From positions 5,084,001 to 5,148,000 of the forward strand of contig JBAJFE010000014.1 of the NCBI GenBank assembly GCA_037903355.1: a DNA stretch of 64,000 nt. Direction: 5' to 3'. The DNA comes from Trichuris trichiura. Lineage: Eukaryota > Nematoda > Enoplea > Trichinellida > Trichuridae. Positions 12,898 to 25,513 of the stretch are shown here, piece by piece. Within the stretch, counting starts at the first letter, position 1, and each line of letters starts with the position of its first letter. A program made the position numbers and the translations under genes. A model generated the notes under the pieces. The model saw nothing but the letters and a program-made list of their open reading frames with translations, made no database searches and was not told the origin of the DNA.

Positions 12898-15112
12898 GCT
12901 CTAAAGGCTTTAATAGAAAAGTGGTAGTTCCTCATGTTAGTACACCTGCATTCTTCTATTGCCCACACAAAGCCAGTGTTTCTATTAACTTAATGAAATT
13001 TTGGCGGATTTGCAAATTGCACAAGATTAAATTCCTCTTCAGGAAACATGCCGTCGCATTAATTGCAACGAAACGTGCAAACTGCGGACTCATTATGGGG
13101 TTTTTTCAGCATCTTTAGTTAGATCTATTTAAAGAAACTGATACTGAGCAATTGCCGATATTCGCTTCAGTTACACGTTTAATTTGCAGACCCTGTGTAT
13201 TAAAACATTAGCAGTCGTAAAATTGTACATTTATTTAAGGCTGTGTGAAGAAATCTCACCATGAGTAAGGCGGGACACTTTAGTGGAACCGTTTGCTGGC
13301 AAAACATTCTGACAGAGCTGCAGATTGTACTTGTCACAACTTCTCTACACTTTAAATGTAAGCGCTGTACATCAAACAACAGGAGCAGATTTATGAATTC
13401 TAGGTGTTTGATAGCGATGGAGACAATCTGACTTGACGCAACTTGGCATAAGGATAGGGAGGGCTGTTTTATGAGCTAAGGATCAAGCAATTGCACCTTC
13501 AATGGACGTTTACGGAGATGCGTTGTCTGAAGGCAAAATAATTTCTCTTCACGAAACTGGGCATAACTATGGGCTGCTTGGAGTTTCATCGGCCGTTAAC
13601 TCGGCGACTGAAAGTTATAGGTTGGGCCTTCTTGAGCCTAGGCCGGTAGATAAGATGTCCTGCAGTCAAGACGTGCCGCCAACAAAACATCATAGATGTT
13701 GCAATGAGATTTCCTGTTAATAAAAGACAGAACTGTACCTGATTGAGCAAAGTAATGGAATTTGTAAACACTCTGAAATCATTTTAAGTATCTGTGTATC
13801 CATATTTTGGTACCAATAAAAGAAGACAAAAGCTTAGAATGCTCAGTATTATGTCTAAACACAATCATCTTCAAGCTTACTGGTAACCGGAATTCCACCC
13901 TTAAACTTTACAGTTTTGTTCCCCATTTACATGTACTAGGGGCTGCCAACAGAACAACTGCGCAGAACTTTTAAGGATTGATCCGCTAACGCCATCAGCA
14001 ACTCGGTTTTCAAAACAGCAATCAAACAAATGAATGCAGGTTACCGAATGAACTGAGCCGAAACGGAAGTTCAAGAGCATTAGCTTAATCGTATCATGTC
14101 AAAACTCCACAAGTGATTAATCTTAAGTAATGGTTAACCTGAATGCCGCGTTATTTTCGGAAAAATTATCAGTCAGGGGGACATTTGGGGCACGTCTGCG
14201 CTTCGTACCTAGCGACCTTAGAGCTTTCCATCTAAAGCCACGAGATCATTTTCTTTTTAAAAATAAGTCTTTTTTTGCTCAAAGATCAAAAGCGCAAAAA
14301 ATTTCAATCGTTTATTCTTACAGAGGGGAAAACAGAGTGAAGCTCTTGGAGCATTGTGGTTTTACCCGTGATATAATAAACGGTTGAAATTTCACGCATT
14401 TCTTGTGTTTCAACTTGTATCGACACCCGATGGCGTCTTTATTCAACAAATCTTGTTTAGCATACACAAAATGGCAGTAGGAGAAATCGGCGAATATTAA
14501 TAACAAGCAATTACAAGAATAGCGGATTTGACAGCTTTTACTTTTTTATCCCATATATCCAAAATGACTTTATTTTCATGCGTCTTAGTACCAACTTTTT
14601 TCTCCCTTTTCTTTCTGTTAAGTTCAATGCTTTTATATAGTGAGAATATATCGTGTCACCTAAGGATGACCTAAAGTAAAAAAGAACAAAGTTAAGTGGT
14701 AAAAAGTCGTCAACTTCGTAAAGGTCTGAGTGCATTAACAAAATGACTTGTGTTCAGTAAGTGCCGCCTGACAGGAGGACAGCAGTACTGAGGGACGGAT
14801 AACACGTTTAATTGGAATGGTCCACAGTGGTGAAAACATTATAAACACATTTCTGGCCGCCCTTGAAAAATAGTCTTTAAGCAGTAAATGTCATTTCTTT
14901 AGTATAATAGCCTTTTAACTAAAAAACTAAATCATCAGCAAATACTGAAGACAGTGTTAGTAACACGTCCTTGAAACGTAGGCGCAGTACTGACAATCTC
15001 TAAACGTGTTAACTTATCTAGCGTAGCAGTTTATGTAAAATTCGAATGGAATTTTCTTTCCTCAGTTAAATAACTCAGATTTCATAAATAAAGGCTAGCT
15101 TTGGGTCATTGC
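12898..15112. other. Intergenic, nothing recognised
   Basis: No family-level match. One short plus-strand ORF (13502-13720) contains a metalloprotease-like HETGHNYG string but is not supported as a gene. Confidence 0.35.
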
Positions 15113-15237
15113 CGCTGATGACGGAACAAGGGCATTTCCAAAAGGTATGGTACCATTATCATGTACTTTCTCTAACAATTTAATCACCCATTCTTCTGTA
15201 GGGCGTCTTGAAGTTTAATTACAAACATGCACGACAG
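15113..15237 (+). mobile_element. Diverged Penelope-like 3' end fragment
   Basis: This follows the same order as the PLE end at 5345-5500: CTGATGACGGAACAAG, a short spacer, CTCTAACAATTT, CACCCATTC and GTAGGGCGTCTTGAAGTTTA. It is clearly more diverged. It abuts the long palindrome that starts at 15238. Confidence 0.6.
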
Positions 15238-15606
15238 AACAAGAAATGTACATGGATTTTTCCCGTTTCTATTTGCCCATAAAACGAGTCAAAAAGTGAA
15301 AAAACTTTAATGTCGTTCAAAGGCATAAAACCACACAAACGTCTGGCGAAGCTTTCGGCTCAATCTTGAGCCGTCATCAGCGCACGCAGGAGTTGCCCTC
15401 CCACCGAGTTTTTCCTCAGGAGTTGCTCCTCCACCTTTCCGAGGGAGGGCAACTCCTGCGTGCGCTAATGACGGCTCAAGATTGAGCCGAAAGCTTCGCC
15501 AGACCTTTGTGTGGTTTTATGCCTTTGAACGACATTAAAGTTTTTCACTTTTTGACTCGTTTTATGGGCAAACAGAAACGGGAAAAATCCATGTACATTT
15601 CTTGTT
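15238..15606. repeat. Long near-perfect palindrome built from PLE-type end sequence
   Basis: Arms 15238-15402 and 15443-15606 are inverted copies about 165 bases long with a 40-base spacer; only scattered mismatches were seen. Each arm contains CTGATGACGGCTC...GAGCCGAAAG (one copy reads CTAATGACGG), the same hammerhead-like layout as the PLE ends. The outer arm ends carry an ACATTTCTTGTT-type boundary. It is probably two head-to-head copies of one retroelement terminus. A transcript would fold into a very long hairpin. Confidence 0.85.
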
Positions 15607-15823
15607 CAACCACCATACCTGTTACGACCCTTACGCCTTCATATCCATGCACGACAGCAGGAAAAGCCGTGATTGAAAATCAACGTGCAGATTTCTTAAC
15701 CTGTTAAAAGACGTCGGTAGTCTGACATAAACATCTTGATATATCTGGTCTTCCTGTCCTTGTCATATAACTCCTTTTTAACTTATACAGGTGTGTGGTC
15801 TGTAACGGGTTTGGTTGTCATAG

Positions 15824-16112
15824 AAGAGATGTACATGGATTTTCCCGTTTTGCATTTGCCCATACAACCTCGACAGGTCAAGGTTCGACTAGACAGGCAC
15901 GCACACGACTCGGAAAGGTGGAGGAGCCACTCCTGAGGAAAACCTCGGTGGGAGGGCAACTCCTGCGTGCGCTGATGACGGCTCAAGATTGAGCCGAAAG
16001 CTTCGCCAGACTTTTGTTTGGTTTTACGCCCTTGGACGAAATTAAAGCTTTTTCACTTTTTTGACTCATTTTATGGGCAAATGCAAAACGGGAAAATCCA
16101 TGTACATCTCTT
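15824..16112 (+). mobile_element. Related terminal-repeat insertion with inverted ends and a possible target duplication
   Basis: Left end 15824-15863 and right end 16073-16112 are 40-base inverted copies (AAGAGATGTACATGGATTTT and its complement). Inside is one copy of the same hammerhead-like unit as in the palindrome (CTGATGA at 15972-15978). A 15-base direct repeat, TCCTTTTTAACTTAT, is found at 15772-15786 and 16112-16126 and looks like a target-site duplication of the insertion plus about 37 extra bases on the left. Confidence 0.7.
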
Positions 16113-16165
16113 CCTTTTTAACTTATGATAACTGCCCAGTGATTTGGTGGGACAATTAGTACATC

Positions 16166-17190
16166 TTAAGGCGTACGCTCAGGTTCAGGGACTGTAATAC
16201 CATGGCGACCATAAACCTGAAAACTAGCACTGTAAAGGCCATACTCACCTCTGAAGCAATGCACGGAATGGGTGGACAATTGTTTGATAACGGTGCGTAT
16301 AAACATATACGTAACATGAGGTTCATTTTCAAACAGTTTACTTAGAGATAAGGAACACGCTTTTCCAATATTCACGGCCGTCTCAAGGCGTGAACTATTC
16401 AGAAGAATTTCTAGAAACACAACGTGCAATAATGATTGCTGTAATGCAAAATGGGTTGCAGTTTGTTAAAATTTCTGAAATCAGATTATGTATGATGAGT
16501 AAACCTGTGTCACTGTTCACGCAAGTTTCCGGGAAGCCTACTTCGCAAAAATTACAAGAAACAGTTGTTATCCCTTCTTCAACCATATCTGCTTAATACA
16601 TTTACAAGCGTAATTGAAAAACGGCACGCAGAGGCATGATAAATCGATCGGATTAATGAGAGTCAAACCTTCATTAACGAAGGATCGTACCACACGCTAC
16701 CAGAAAATAAGGCAAGCAGAGGAATCCTAAGGTTAAGCTAGCATAAGCTAAAGGTTATTTTTCATAATAAATATTGTTTTTGAAACAAACGGTTTACCTA
16801 CCTCATTTCTGGCAGCGGGGATTGCGTTAAGCTGAAGTCATTTTTTGCAGCCGAAATACATAACGTCAGCGGATTACGTAGAAGAGAAGGGTCAACATCG
16901 CTTTTACCATTTGAAGTATGGTATCAGAACACTCTAGATGGGAAATTTTTCTTACTCCCCTGTAAATTGTGAGGCAAAGCAACGATAATGAGTACCTCTT
17001 AATCAATCTCACTCTACGTGCAACAGATAATCTAATCCGAAAACTTCTCTGCAGTGGAAATAGGAGATATGGCAAAGTAATCAATGATTGAACCCTTTAA
17101 CTTAGCCATATGATGCTCAATCGTAATGCACGTTCCAGAGTTATGCCCGATTCCTTCGCTACTTCAACCATCATTGTACGACAGCTGAAA
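16166..17190 (-). CDS. Candidate exons of an unidentified gene
   Basis: Several minus-strand stretches look coding and have plausible splice signals. Near 17115-17190, MMVEVAKESGITLERALRL follows a TTTTTTCAG acceptor. Near 16810-16920, DVDPSLLRNPLTLCISAAKN runs to an ATGAG/gtaggt donor. At 16166-16586 two Cys-containing frames occur, one ending at a CAGAG/gtgagt site. I could not chain them in one phase and recognise no family. Treat as a region that may hold a small gene. Confidence 0.28.
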
Positions 17191-17841
17191 AAATGTGAAA
17201 AGGTTAGATTGGTATTTCTTATTCACCACACCAATAACTAGCACAGTCTGAGCATTCCACTGTTCGACTCACAGTAACTTGGAAAAACCATTTCAATTAT
17301 GTCAATCCTATCATTTATGTCAGTCACATGCAGAATAGAAATTCCTTATTTCTAGTACAATCCTATCAGAATCGTATGCATTCGTAAATTCAGCAGCTCA
17401 CTTACTAGTAAATAAGAAAGAAATTTTGACCTGCTCAGAAAAAGAGAACAAGTACGGTGTGCATGCATTCAGTATAATGAGTAATTTTGCTATCCATTTC
17501 ATGTCGTAATTGATAGAATTAAAGCTTAATACACCCGCCACCAAATTGCAGCAGAATGTACTTCTTGCTGCGCACGTACTGAAACACATTGCCGCTCTTC
17601 CTTGCAGCAACGTCAGCTCACATGATAAAATTCAGCAATGTCAGTCGACTATGCTGCCGACGAACGCAGTTGCAAAAAGAGTGGAAACCTACAGCTGGCT
17701 TCTATCAAAGTAGAGGACTCACGCAAAGGTTTAACAGCGTAAGAAATTTCGTTAGTCGTGGTGAAACGATTACGTGTACGTGTTACTTTCGTAAAGGTTT
17801 GATAGAAAGTGATCCTACTGAACCCCATTACAGCAATTAAG

Positions 17842-18237
17842 ATGGAATCATGCTGGTCACTTCTGATCAGCGCCATTATACTCGCTGTTACCATATTCTT
17901 CACATGGTTCATTATGAATAGACGAAGTAAGGTTACCCATAACAATGAGGCATCAACATCGCATCAAACGACTCCCATGGCTGATGCGAAACGCGAGTTT
18001 CCTGGCTTAAAAACGAGCTTGAGAGGGATCCAGGAGAGAAATGAAGACGAGGAAGAAAATGAAGAAGAGGAAGACATTTTCATTCCTACACGACGCACGC
18101 GACGATTCGTCATTGCAACAGCGCCTACTAATGAGAGTTCCAATGAAAGCAAAAGCATGTATGACGAAGAAACAAAGGAGAAGGCAAAGGTAGTTATTCG
18201 AAATGCAATCATATCTAAACAGCTGAAGGAATTATGA
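17842..18237 (+). CDS. Small single-pass membrane protein, unknown function
   Basis: One uninterrupted ORF of 131 residues if started at the ATG at 17842; an in-frame ATG 33 bases upstream is possible. Residues 4-23 form a strong membrane segment (LLISAIILAVTIFFTWFIM) followed by RR, so the N-terminus is probably outside. Then come a Ser/Thr/Lys-rich stretch, an acidic run of about 20 residues made mostly of Glu and Asp, an RRTRR patch, and a charged C-terminal helix ending KQLKEL. A TTACAG acceptor-like site lies just before the start, so there may be a 5' non-coding exon. No relatives recognised. Confidence 0.55.
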   Translation: MESCWSLLISAIILAVTIFFTWFIMNRRSKVTHNNEASTSHQTTPMADAKREFPGLKTSLRGIQERNEDEEENEEEEDIFIPTRRTRRFVIATAPTNESSNESKSMYDEETKEKAKVVIRNAIISKQLKEL

Positions 18238-18619
18238 CTCATTTCAAAATTTAAAATACTCCTTACGTTGTCGTGACTTTACACGTTGCTCTTCTAATGT
18301 GCTTCTTTCTCTAAAATATCACCAATGCTGCTTTCGTTCAAGAAAAAGTTTTGGTGATTGGTTGCGTATATCAACGGCTCGAAGGTCAATAAGTCGTCGC
18401 TCAAACAAATTGATGCTGGAAATTTATTTCAATGGCTAAGCAAAAATGACAAGCTTTACTAGTCGTCAAAATTTCCCTAGCACTAAAAAATCAAATTGCT
18501 AAACACCTAATTATTAACCGAATAGTTTATTAAAATGAGACTCTTCCTAACGAGCGCACTAAAATGCATAGTTGCAAGTATAAAAAATTCTGTAAATGTA
18601 AAAAGCAATAGTTTATACT

Positions 18620-18725
18620 GTTTGTTTATACAATTTGCTCATCCATTCGTTGTTAGGGGACTTTGAAGTTTACTTACAGATGCATCAAACAAGTCAAACC
18701 CGTGAATCAGAAGATCAACTATGAA
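18620..18725 (+). mobile_element. 106-base PLE 3'-end insertion with 10-base target duplication
   Basis: The sequence CAATTTGCTCATCCATTCGT and the following block through GTGAATCAGAAGATCAACTA match the end of the PLE at 58.6 kb in opposite orientation. It is flanked by the direct repeat AGTTTATACT (18610-18619 and 18726-18735). It is therefore an extremely 5'-truncated retrotransposition event with a readable target site duplication. Confidence 0.78.
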
Positions 18726-18735
18726 AGTTTATACT

Positions 18736-21130
18736 ATATTCACAATGCTGTTTATAATATATTCATAATGTTAAGTAGAGTTTAATAAGACGACAGGCGG
18801 TTTCTAGGGCGACGAATACGCTGAAACCTGAGACACCGTTGATCCACTGCTATTGCGCCAGAAAATGCAGAATCAATGCCTCCGGAATAGTCATGAAACA
18901 TTGAAAACAATGTGAAGATTTCGCAGTAAAAAGCGTTCGCTTATCAATGACTTGCACTAGTTCAGCAGAGCAATTGCTGAGTCAGCGTCAAAAAGTGAAT
19001 TTCCTCTTACTGAAGAAATTCGATTTTCAAAAATAACTTTTTTCCGGAATAGCCCAGCTGCATTTGACATGCCGGCGGAGATTATGTAGAAAACTGCGTA
19101 GTTCGTAAAACACACCCAGCAGCCAAGAACAGCTTATAAAACGATTTCGTGAGCAGCGTTTTCGACAACGAATGGGATAAAAGATACCAAATATTTCCAA
19201 GCTGAAATAATTTTTCGAAAAATTATTAATACGTATTTACTGACAGAAAAGTTCTTGCACACTGACAGCAACATGCAGTGATAACCTGCAACTCCTCTAA
19301 TCATCTATCGAGTTCAACGCACTGTGTTACAACTTGTAAACGAAGTTGGCCTCTAAAATAATTGAAACCCATGAAAATTGACGAACAAAACTGTTTTACT
19401 CTTTTATCTGTATTTTATTATTTTCAGATAGGCATACTGTAGCGTTTTCTTATCGCAAATTTAGACTGTCTGGCTAGTAACCCGAAAACAATCTTGCAAA
19501 TTGCTGTTTTATACTTTCCACGTGCAGCCTATTTCATTCCCTGATGAGCTAAGGAGACTGAACTTATGGTATCAATGCCTAACGTTAATCCTTGAAGTGA
19601 CTGACCTTAAGCATTTGTCCCATATCGAAACGCTTACAGCTATGTCAAGAAGTGAAACATTTTGAGGAGTTTTAGACTAGACCTTGAAGCAGAAATGAAA
19701 CTCACAAGGCCAAGTTTTCAGTGCTCATTTGCATCAGTCAGAACAGGTATAAAATGGTTAAAACCCAGGCAACCGTCCTAAACCACTGAGAAATGGATCC
19801 ATCCTGCTAGTTCTGAAGTACTTGTCGATCACAGTTATAAAAATTAGCATTGAAAGTGGAGTTAATTCTTACGCTCTGCTTCTCTCCAACTTGAATGCAC
19901 AACTCCAGTACATGCGTCCTCAACTTAACAAAAGCTGGCTTCGTTCGTAAAATGAACTAACGGTTACCACAACGAAATACAGGAAACAGTTTTGGGCACT
20001 CTCAGCTCTCTGAATGCTCTATGAAACGTTGAACAATAAATACGTACATTAAAATTAAGAATCTTGTGATAAACATGCAACAAATGTGGACTAGAAATGT
20101 ACATGTAACAAGCGGTCGCATTTACCACAAGCTGAATGGCAGAAAGTACAAGGGAAGGCTGAGGCAATGGCAACGATGATTGCTTATTACGATGAGGCTT
20201 GAGAAAGTGAACTAGTAGGAATTGTGGTGAAAGAGAGTGGGATCCACTTATGCCTTCATATCCTTTATCTATCAGCGCACAAAGATTTTCTCACTTTAAA
20301 TTTTCATCTATGTCCATTTAGATGTCAGATATCTGACCTAACTTAACTTCCTCTGCTGTTGTTCATGGGGAGGGCAAAGAGAGGACCATCCATATCTTGC
20401 AGAGTGATAGACAAAATACATCCATAAAAATGACTATTCGAAAGTAGTGGAACACCGATGCCGAGAGTTACCTTCCTGAGGCAGTTGAACTTCTGATGTG
20501 CACTAGTGTCGGTCCGCTGTCGAATTCACGGGATAGTCCGCTACTAGTGGGTCGAGAGGCATTGAGAAACAAACGGTGAACGTTCGCTCAAGTATAATCC
20601 TGTCCACCCGTTCTCTGTAATATAAAAACAAGAAAGAATACGTCTTCGTTGCAAAAGCAAATTTTCGCGAAAAGAACGCACGCGAAACATGCGCTACTTT
20701 CATTTCGTTCATGCAAAATTATAACTCCAATTTTAATAAAGTCAATTGAAGCTTGGCTAGTTTCTCTGATTCACAAGATTTATGCTGGTTGTTAGACGAT
20801 TTCCTCGTGCTCTTTGAACATGTCTTGGTTCATCGGAGCAGTTACCAACAGATTTAAAAACTTCATTATCTTAATACACGTTTCCTCAGAACGGGAAACC
20901 CAACGGTAAGTACACAAAAAAGTTACGCAGGTCCGTTCACACCTATCCTGCCCGCAATTGCTACAGGAGTTAAAATGAACTTATCTTTCTTTCAACAAAG
21001 TGCATAAGAAGGAACCTGTTTTACTCATGCACCATCCATAATAGTCCACATAAAGGCAGACCAGATGGTTTTAAATGATGGACCAGGCTAAGTCAGGATT
21101 CAAAACCTGTTTGACCTTGATCATACTTTA
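18736..21130. other. Intergenic, nothing recognised
   Basis: No supported exons, RNA genes or repeats found; ORFs are short and without family features. Confidence 0.35.
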
Positions 21131-22102
21131 ATGCAAAATGGTGCTTGTTTGAATCTAATAAACACCTCTATGATAAAGGATTTGTCACAAAACTCGTCAA
21201 TTCAGCAGGTAACCAAGAAACTGCCGAAAATAAACTCTCCCACAAGCTCCATAAATTTTAGGAAATTAAATGCAACGCCAACCTACTTTAGTAATCAACA
21301 CACGCGCAGGAGAAGTTGCATGCTCGCAAAATAGACGAAGGAATAAACACATAAAACATTCGCTAGCTAACTTTACTGCAGCACATACAACAAAGACAAA
21401 GATACAGCTTTGGTCTGCAAGTGATCAACCTGTGGGAACATATAAGAAAATGATAACAACTCGAACGGACGTACACAATTTGCGAATGTTACGCGCTTGG
21501 AACCATTCTTCTAAATTTTGCTTAATGTTAAAAAACAATACTCAGAAATCTACGTAAAGCGAATCAAACGCTTTCGCTTTCGTTCCTCCATGTCACCAAG
21601 GGTGCTTGGATCAAAGACAACTCTTCGTGGGACGCAAACCTTAAACAGTTGAAAATAACTGAACGTCCGCATGTGCAAAGTCAAATTCTAAAACGCGATA
21701 AAATAAGCATGAGCAAAAAGAAACTTCGTCACAACATTGAAACTTTAACAGGACAAGAAACGTTTAAGGACTCAGGAAGTTTAAGCATATTTGCCCCTTT
21801 GACGTCACAGTTTTGTTATTTATAGTAACCTGCTCCCTAAAAACAATTCCACAAGCGGAGCTTTTAGGCCCAACCTTTACCCATCTTCAGCAGTAAAACA
21901 GACGTACTTAATAGGGTCACGCATTCCTAACTTTAAAGCGTATTTGTTTAATGGACGCCAGAACTTCTTGGTGTACAAAGAGAGCGCTGCAGAGCTCAAG
22001 GGGAAGGGCACTAGGAAATCTAACACGTTACTGAAAAAGAAGCAAGTGAAAGCTCTCATTAGAGCCTGGTTAAGTGGTGATTGGAATACAGTATGCAGAT
22101 GA
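21131..22102 (+). CDS. Unidentified multi-exon gene, basic protein
   Basis: Coding-like frames run through this region. The clearest is the last: from about 21876 (FKAYLFNGRQNFLVYKESA, then a lysine-rich stretch and ALIRAWLSGDWN) to the TGA at 22100-22102. Upstream, LRKANQTLSLSFLHVTKGAW and QSQILKRDKISMSKKKLRHN (about 21553-21770) are open in another phase. They can be joined by an intron of either 47 or about 105 bases starting at GGAA/gtttaag. Earlier exons (21131-21208, then 21270-21557) are less certain. The product would be strongly basic, without signal peptide. I do not recognise the family. Confidence 0.42.
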
Positions 22103-22156
22103 ATAGCACGTAAAAAGTTTCCCCAGCATGACCCAAAATGTCCCGCTGGCTAATTG

Positions 22157-22200
22157 CGTAAGCACATCGTCATCTGAACGTAAGCACATCGTCATCTGAA
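22157..22200. repeat. Two perfect 22-base tandem copies
   Basis: The unit CGTAAGCACATCGTCATCTG plus AA occurs twice in a row without mismatch. This is a recent local duplication with no gene attached. Confidence 0.9.
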
Positions 22201-22496
22201 CTTTAACTCCAGATGAGTAGGACGGTGCCTGCAGCTGCGACAGACGTCTCTGACATTGGTTGCAGCTGGTTTTGTCACAATAGCATGCCAGATCATTCTA
22301 CTGGCGACTCATGATGAACGACCTCATGCATATTAGTAATTTGCCTTCCAGCAAGAATTCTGAACTACTCCATTTGGTCAACTTTATTTACAAGTTTAAG
22401 AAATAAAGTTTTGAGCTATCACTAGCCCGTTTCCATTTCTGCAGTGCTTTTTAGCGACCAAAACACCGGTAAGGCGGTAAAAGCAGACAAGAATAA

Positions 22497-22631
22497 ATGC
22501 AAACCCTAAGCTGGAAGTATCTCAATTCGCCCGTGTCAGACGATGCGGCTGCAGAGGTATTCCGGTTGAATATTAGCGAGAGAACGTACAGAATGGACCT
22601 GTTGAAATGTGAGCACTGTGGGGAGCACTGA
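22497..22631 (+). CDS. Possible 44-residue ORF or exon
   Basis: From the ATG at 22497 a frame begins MQTLSWKYLNSP and ends LLKCEHCGEH before TGA at 22629-22631. Composition looks coding and the end carries a C-x-x-C pair. There is no splice partner and no recognised family, so it could be chance. Confidence 0.25.
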   Translation: MQTLSWKYLNSPVSDDAAAEVFRLNISERTYRMDLLKCEHCGEH

Positions 22632-24362
22632 CGCGACAAGGGTTGAGAACATACGGTGTATGCAATCCATCGGTTTTTGTTGTCTATCAGCAGCATTTTT
22701 CCGCTCCCTATGGACTGATGACACGCTATTTTTAATGTGAAAAATCCCACTGAAAATTTAAAAATTTTTGTAAATTACTTCTTCCATTCTAAGAAAAAAA
22801 GTTTACTTCGTTTGTCTTCAATTATTATTCTAACTGTTCATTCACTCATTCTTGTTAAATCTTCTCCCACGTAACGTCGATGAGTGACGGCGAGTCTTAT
22901 TCCACACAGTATTGTAGAAGTTGATGTTATTGGTCCAATTTTGTTTCACTAATCTTATGCTTTCTTATTCTTGACATTACGCAGCCAGGATTATTTAACG
23001 GAACCTTAACTAAGAACAAAAACTAGTAAGGTGTATTAAGTTTGACCATATCGCTGACATCCAGCCCTCTGCCCGAAGTGTATGTAGAGTTGTGTCCATT
23101 GTACAGGGCTTCTTTAATTCTTGCAATACGTAGATGGCCCACACAGCACAATTTCTTGGATGCAGATGATTGGTCAACGGACTGCCTGTTCAATGACAAG
23201 TGATGCTTCTAGTATCCTGTCCTAGCTCTGTTCTAGGCGTAGTGGGCTTCCACAGTGTCTTACCCAGCTTCTCATTTTGTACGTTGGTTCTGACGTTATT
23301 GCAAATAATTAAGTACTTCATGTGCTCGTTAAAACAGTACGTTAATGTATGTCCAGTTTCAGCAACATAAGCTGCGTACCAGCTACAGTGCGTAAATTAT
23401 TTTTGCCCGCTTGCTGAAGGGAAACCGTGTTTTTTCCTTGTCCAAAAGTGAGCATAAACTTGGGGAACTTTTAAAGAAAAGCCGGAAGCTTGAATTTTCA
23501 GCCAAATGCAACATTTTTTACCTGATCCTTTACAGTAGAGCAAAATGAGGCGCGGGAAGTTTAAGGTCGTCTTTTGCAGGACGAAACTTGCGGTCTTTGG
23601 CGAATTGCATATTTTATAAAAGACGAAGGGCGTCCATTTTTTAAAAGTCTTTTATAAATAGGGCAGATATGTCTGACAGTAAGCTCATCACTTTGAAACA
23701 AACGTTTAACCGGAAATTATTAATACGTAAACATAAGTCAAATTAAGAGCAAGAATCAAAGTGAAAACAAGGTGCAACTCACCGCCTTCTCATCAGTACG
23801 GAAGCGTTTCGCCCGTTCCAAAAATTTGTTCGATATAGTGCTGGCATCTGCCGACTGTCAAGAAGTTCACATCAAAGCTATGTGAAAAGTGTATCATACC
23901 CTTACTGCACTTGAGCTTCCTTCGTCAAACGTGATTATTTGTCGACGTTTTCCTTTAGATTCCGAACTCGTACTATGATTTGCACTGTAAGTGAAAGAGC
24001 GGAATTATACCAAATACGGCGAAAACATAAAGCAATAAGCAATACTCCTGCTCTTTTGTGCTCTCCTCTGGCTTAGTGTCGCTAACTTCCGTCTGATCCT
24101 AAAAACAAAATAGTTTTTTACTGCAAGAATCAAGGCTTAGACGTTAAGTATCCTGGATAAATCAGAAAATAAGCAATATGCTCGGTAGCCTTTGACGATA
24201 CAAACTGATTATGAACAACTGAAGAAAGCGACGCTGTTGTAGGGGTTTGTTTTTAGGTTAACCATTTGGAAGAGCATAGTAACCAGAGGTTATTTTGTCT
24301 TTATTTTTAACTTCTGGAACATTTGCTGTAGCGGTTGCATTACGTTATTTGGACGATTCACA
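22632..24362. other. Intergenic, nothing recognised
   Basis: No supported genes. A small hairpin occurs near 23610-23655 (TATAAAAGAC...GTCTTTTATA). Confidence 0.35.
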
Positions 24363-25043
24363 TTAATCCTGTGCTCCACTTGAGAGCCATTCTACGATCC
24401 TGTTCTTTAGTATCTCTGCAAAAGAATGTATTTTTTCGCTTGCTCTGCCACCTAAGTTAATGTAAGTCCTGCTGGACATTTCCTTCCAAAGTGGTAACAT
24501 TTCATCGCATGTGAGCACTTGCCTTAAACGATTCCCCTTTCCACTGATCAACTTTTTCAGCATTTCGAGAAATACAGTAACATCTTCCGCAGATGCTGCT
24601 TTTCAAGTCACTTCTACGTTTTTCAACCCATATCTACTTCTGAACTTATTCAGTCAACCCTTTCTTCGAGTAAATGGCGTCGGGTCACTTACTTTATCGG
24701 ACTGTCGGCCGAATTCTTCGTGCAGGCCCTTGGCTTTTTCATTCATCATGATGCCACCTATCGGCACATATTTTCTGTCCATTTCGTCTACCCACAAATT
24801 TAGTTCCTGTTCCATCTTAGCCAAACTCTTAACACGCGCCACTAATGCTATTTTTGCAAGCTCAGACAAGACAGAAAAACAATCACGAATTTTCTCTTCC
24901 TTCTTCTCAAGCCCACGAATGGAAGACTCGTTGCTACCGCGGATCTTAGCGGGTTCACCACAAGAAGTCTTTTTCTTAAGAGGATGTGCACTTCCGCTAC
25001 TTCGGTTAACAGAAGCGCACTGCGGCGTTTTTCGGCAATTCAA
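24363..25043 (-). pseudogene. Tigger/CENP-B-like DDE transposase pseudogene
   Basis: On the minus strand the frame shows the CENP-B-type DNA-binding layout (LWVDEMDRKYVPIGGIMM, then EKAKGLHEEFG) and continues in the same frame into EVT...KAASAEDVT. It then reaches VLTCDEMLPLWKEMSSRTYI, which corresponds to the first catalytic Asp region (CDETGLFWKxMPSRTYI) of Tigger/Jerky transposases. Two in-frame TGA codons interrupt it: 24654-24656, where the family has Trp, and 24603-24605, where it usually has Gly. After SRTYI the match is lost and the frame stops at 24363, so the rest of the catalytic domain is missing. Long dead. It may be related to the TA-flanked elements at 30.9-33.6 kb, but their ends were not found here. 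Confidence 0.75.
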
Positions 25044-25513
25044 AGTATCGCCTGTTTGACAGTGAGTCGGCAGAGTTTGCTTATAGGTATAAAAGCTTCG
25101 GGTATTTGTTGGAAGAGAACAACGCTAGCAAGTGAGCAAAGAATACCAAATAAAAGGGAGGTTGCTGGTTCATAATGTGGGGCAAAAAACCATGCCCAAA
25201 ACCTCTCAACGTTACGTCGTCCACAACTCCAAATATTATATTAGGATGAAGCTAGAAACTCACATTTCTGCGCTTATGAACTGGTTATTTATTATACCGC
25301 CGAAAGAGATCTGCAGGTTGGTGACTTCGTAATGATAATTTCAAGACAAGCAAACCTTAACTTGTAAGCATCATCAGTAGACTCGTGATTCACAACTTCA
25401 TGACATGTTTTTTGGACAGCGGATGATTAATGCCTTGCTACTACTACAACTATCGACAAAGATATCTGTTGGATGCACTGATCTTTTTTGGCTTACCGAA
25501 ACTACTATCATGA

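Noticed and set aside
13502..13720. Plus-strand ORF with HETGHNYGLLG, resembling a zinc metalloprotease active site
   Set aside because: The third zinc ligand is missing (Gly instead of His), no flanking protease sequence or splice partners exist, and the ORF has no signal peptide; probably chance.
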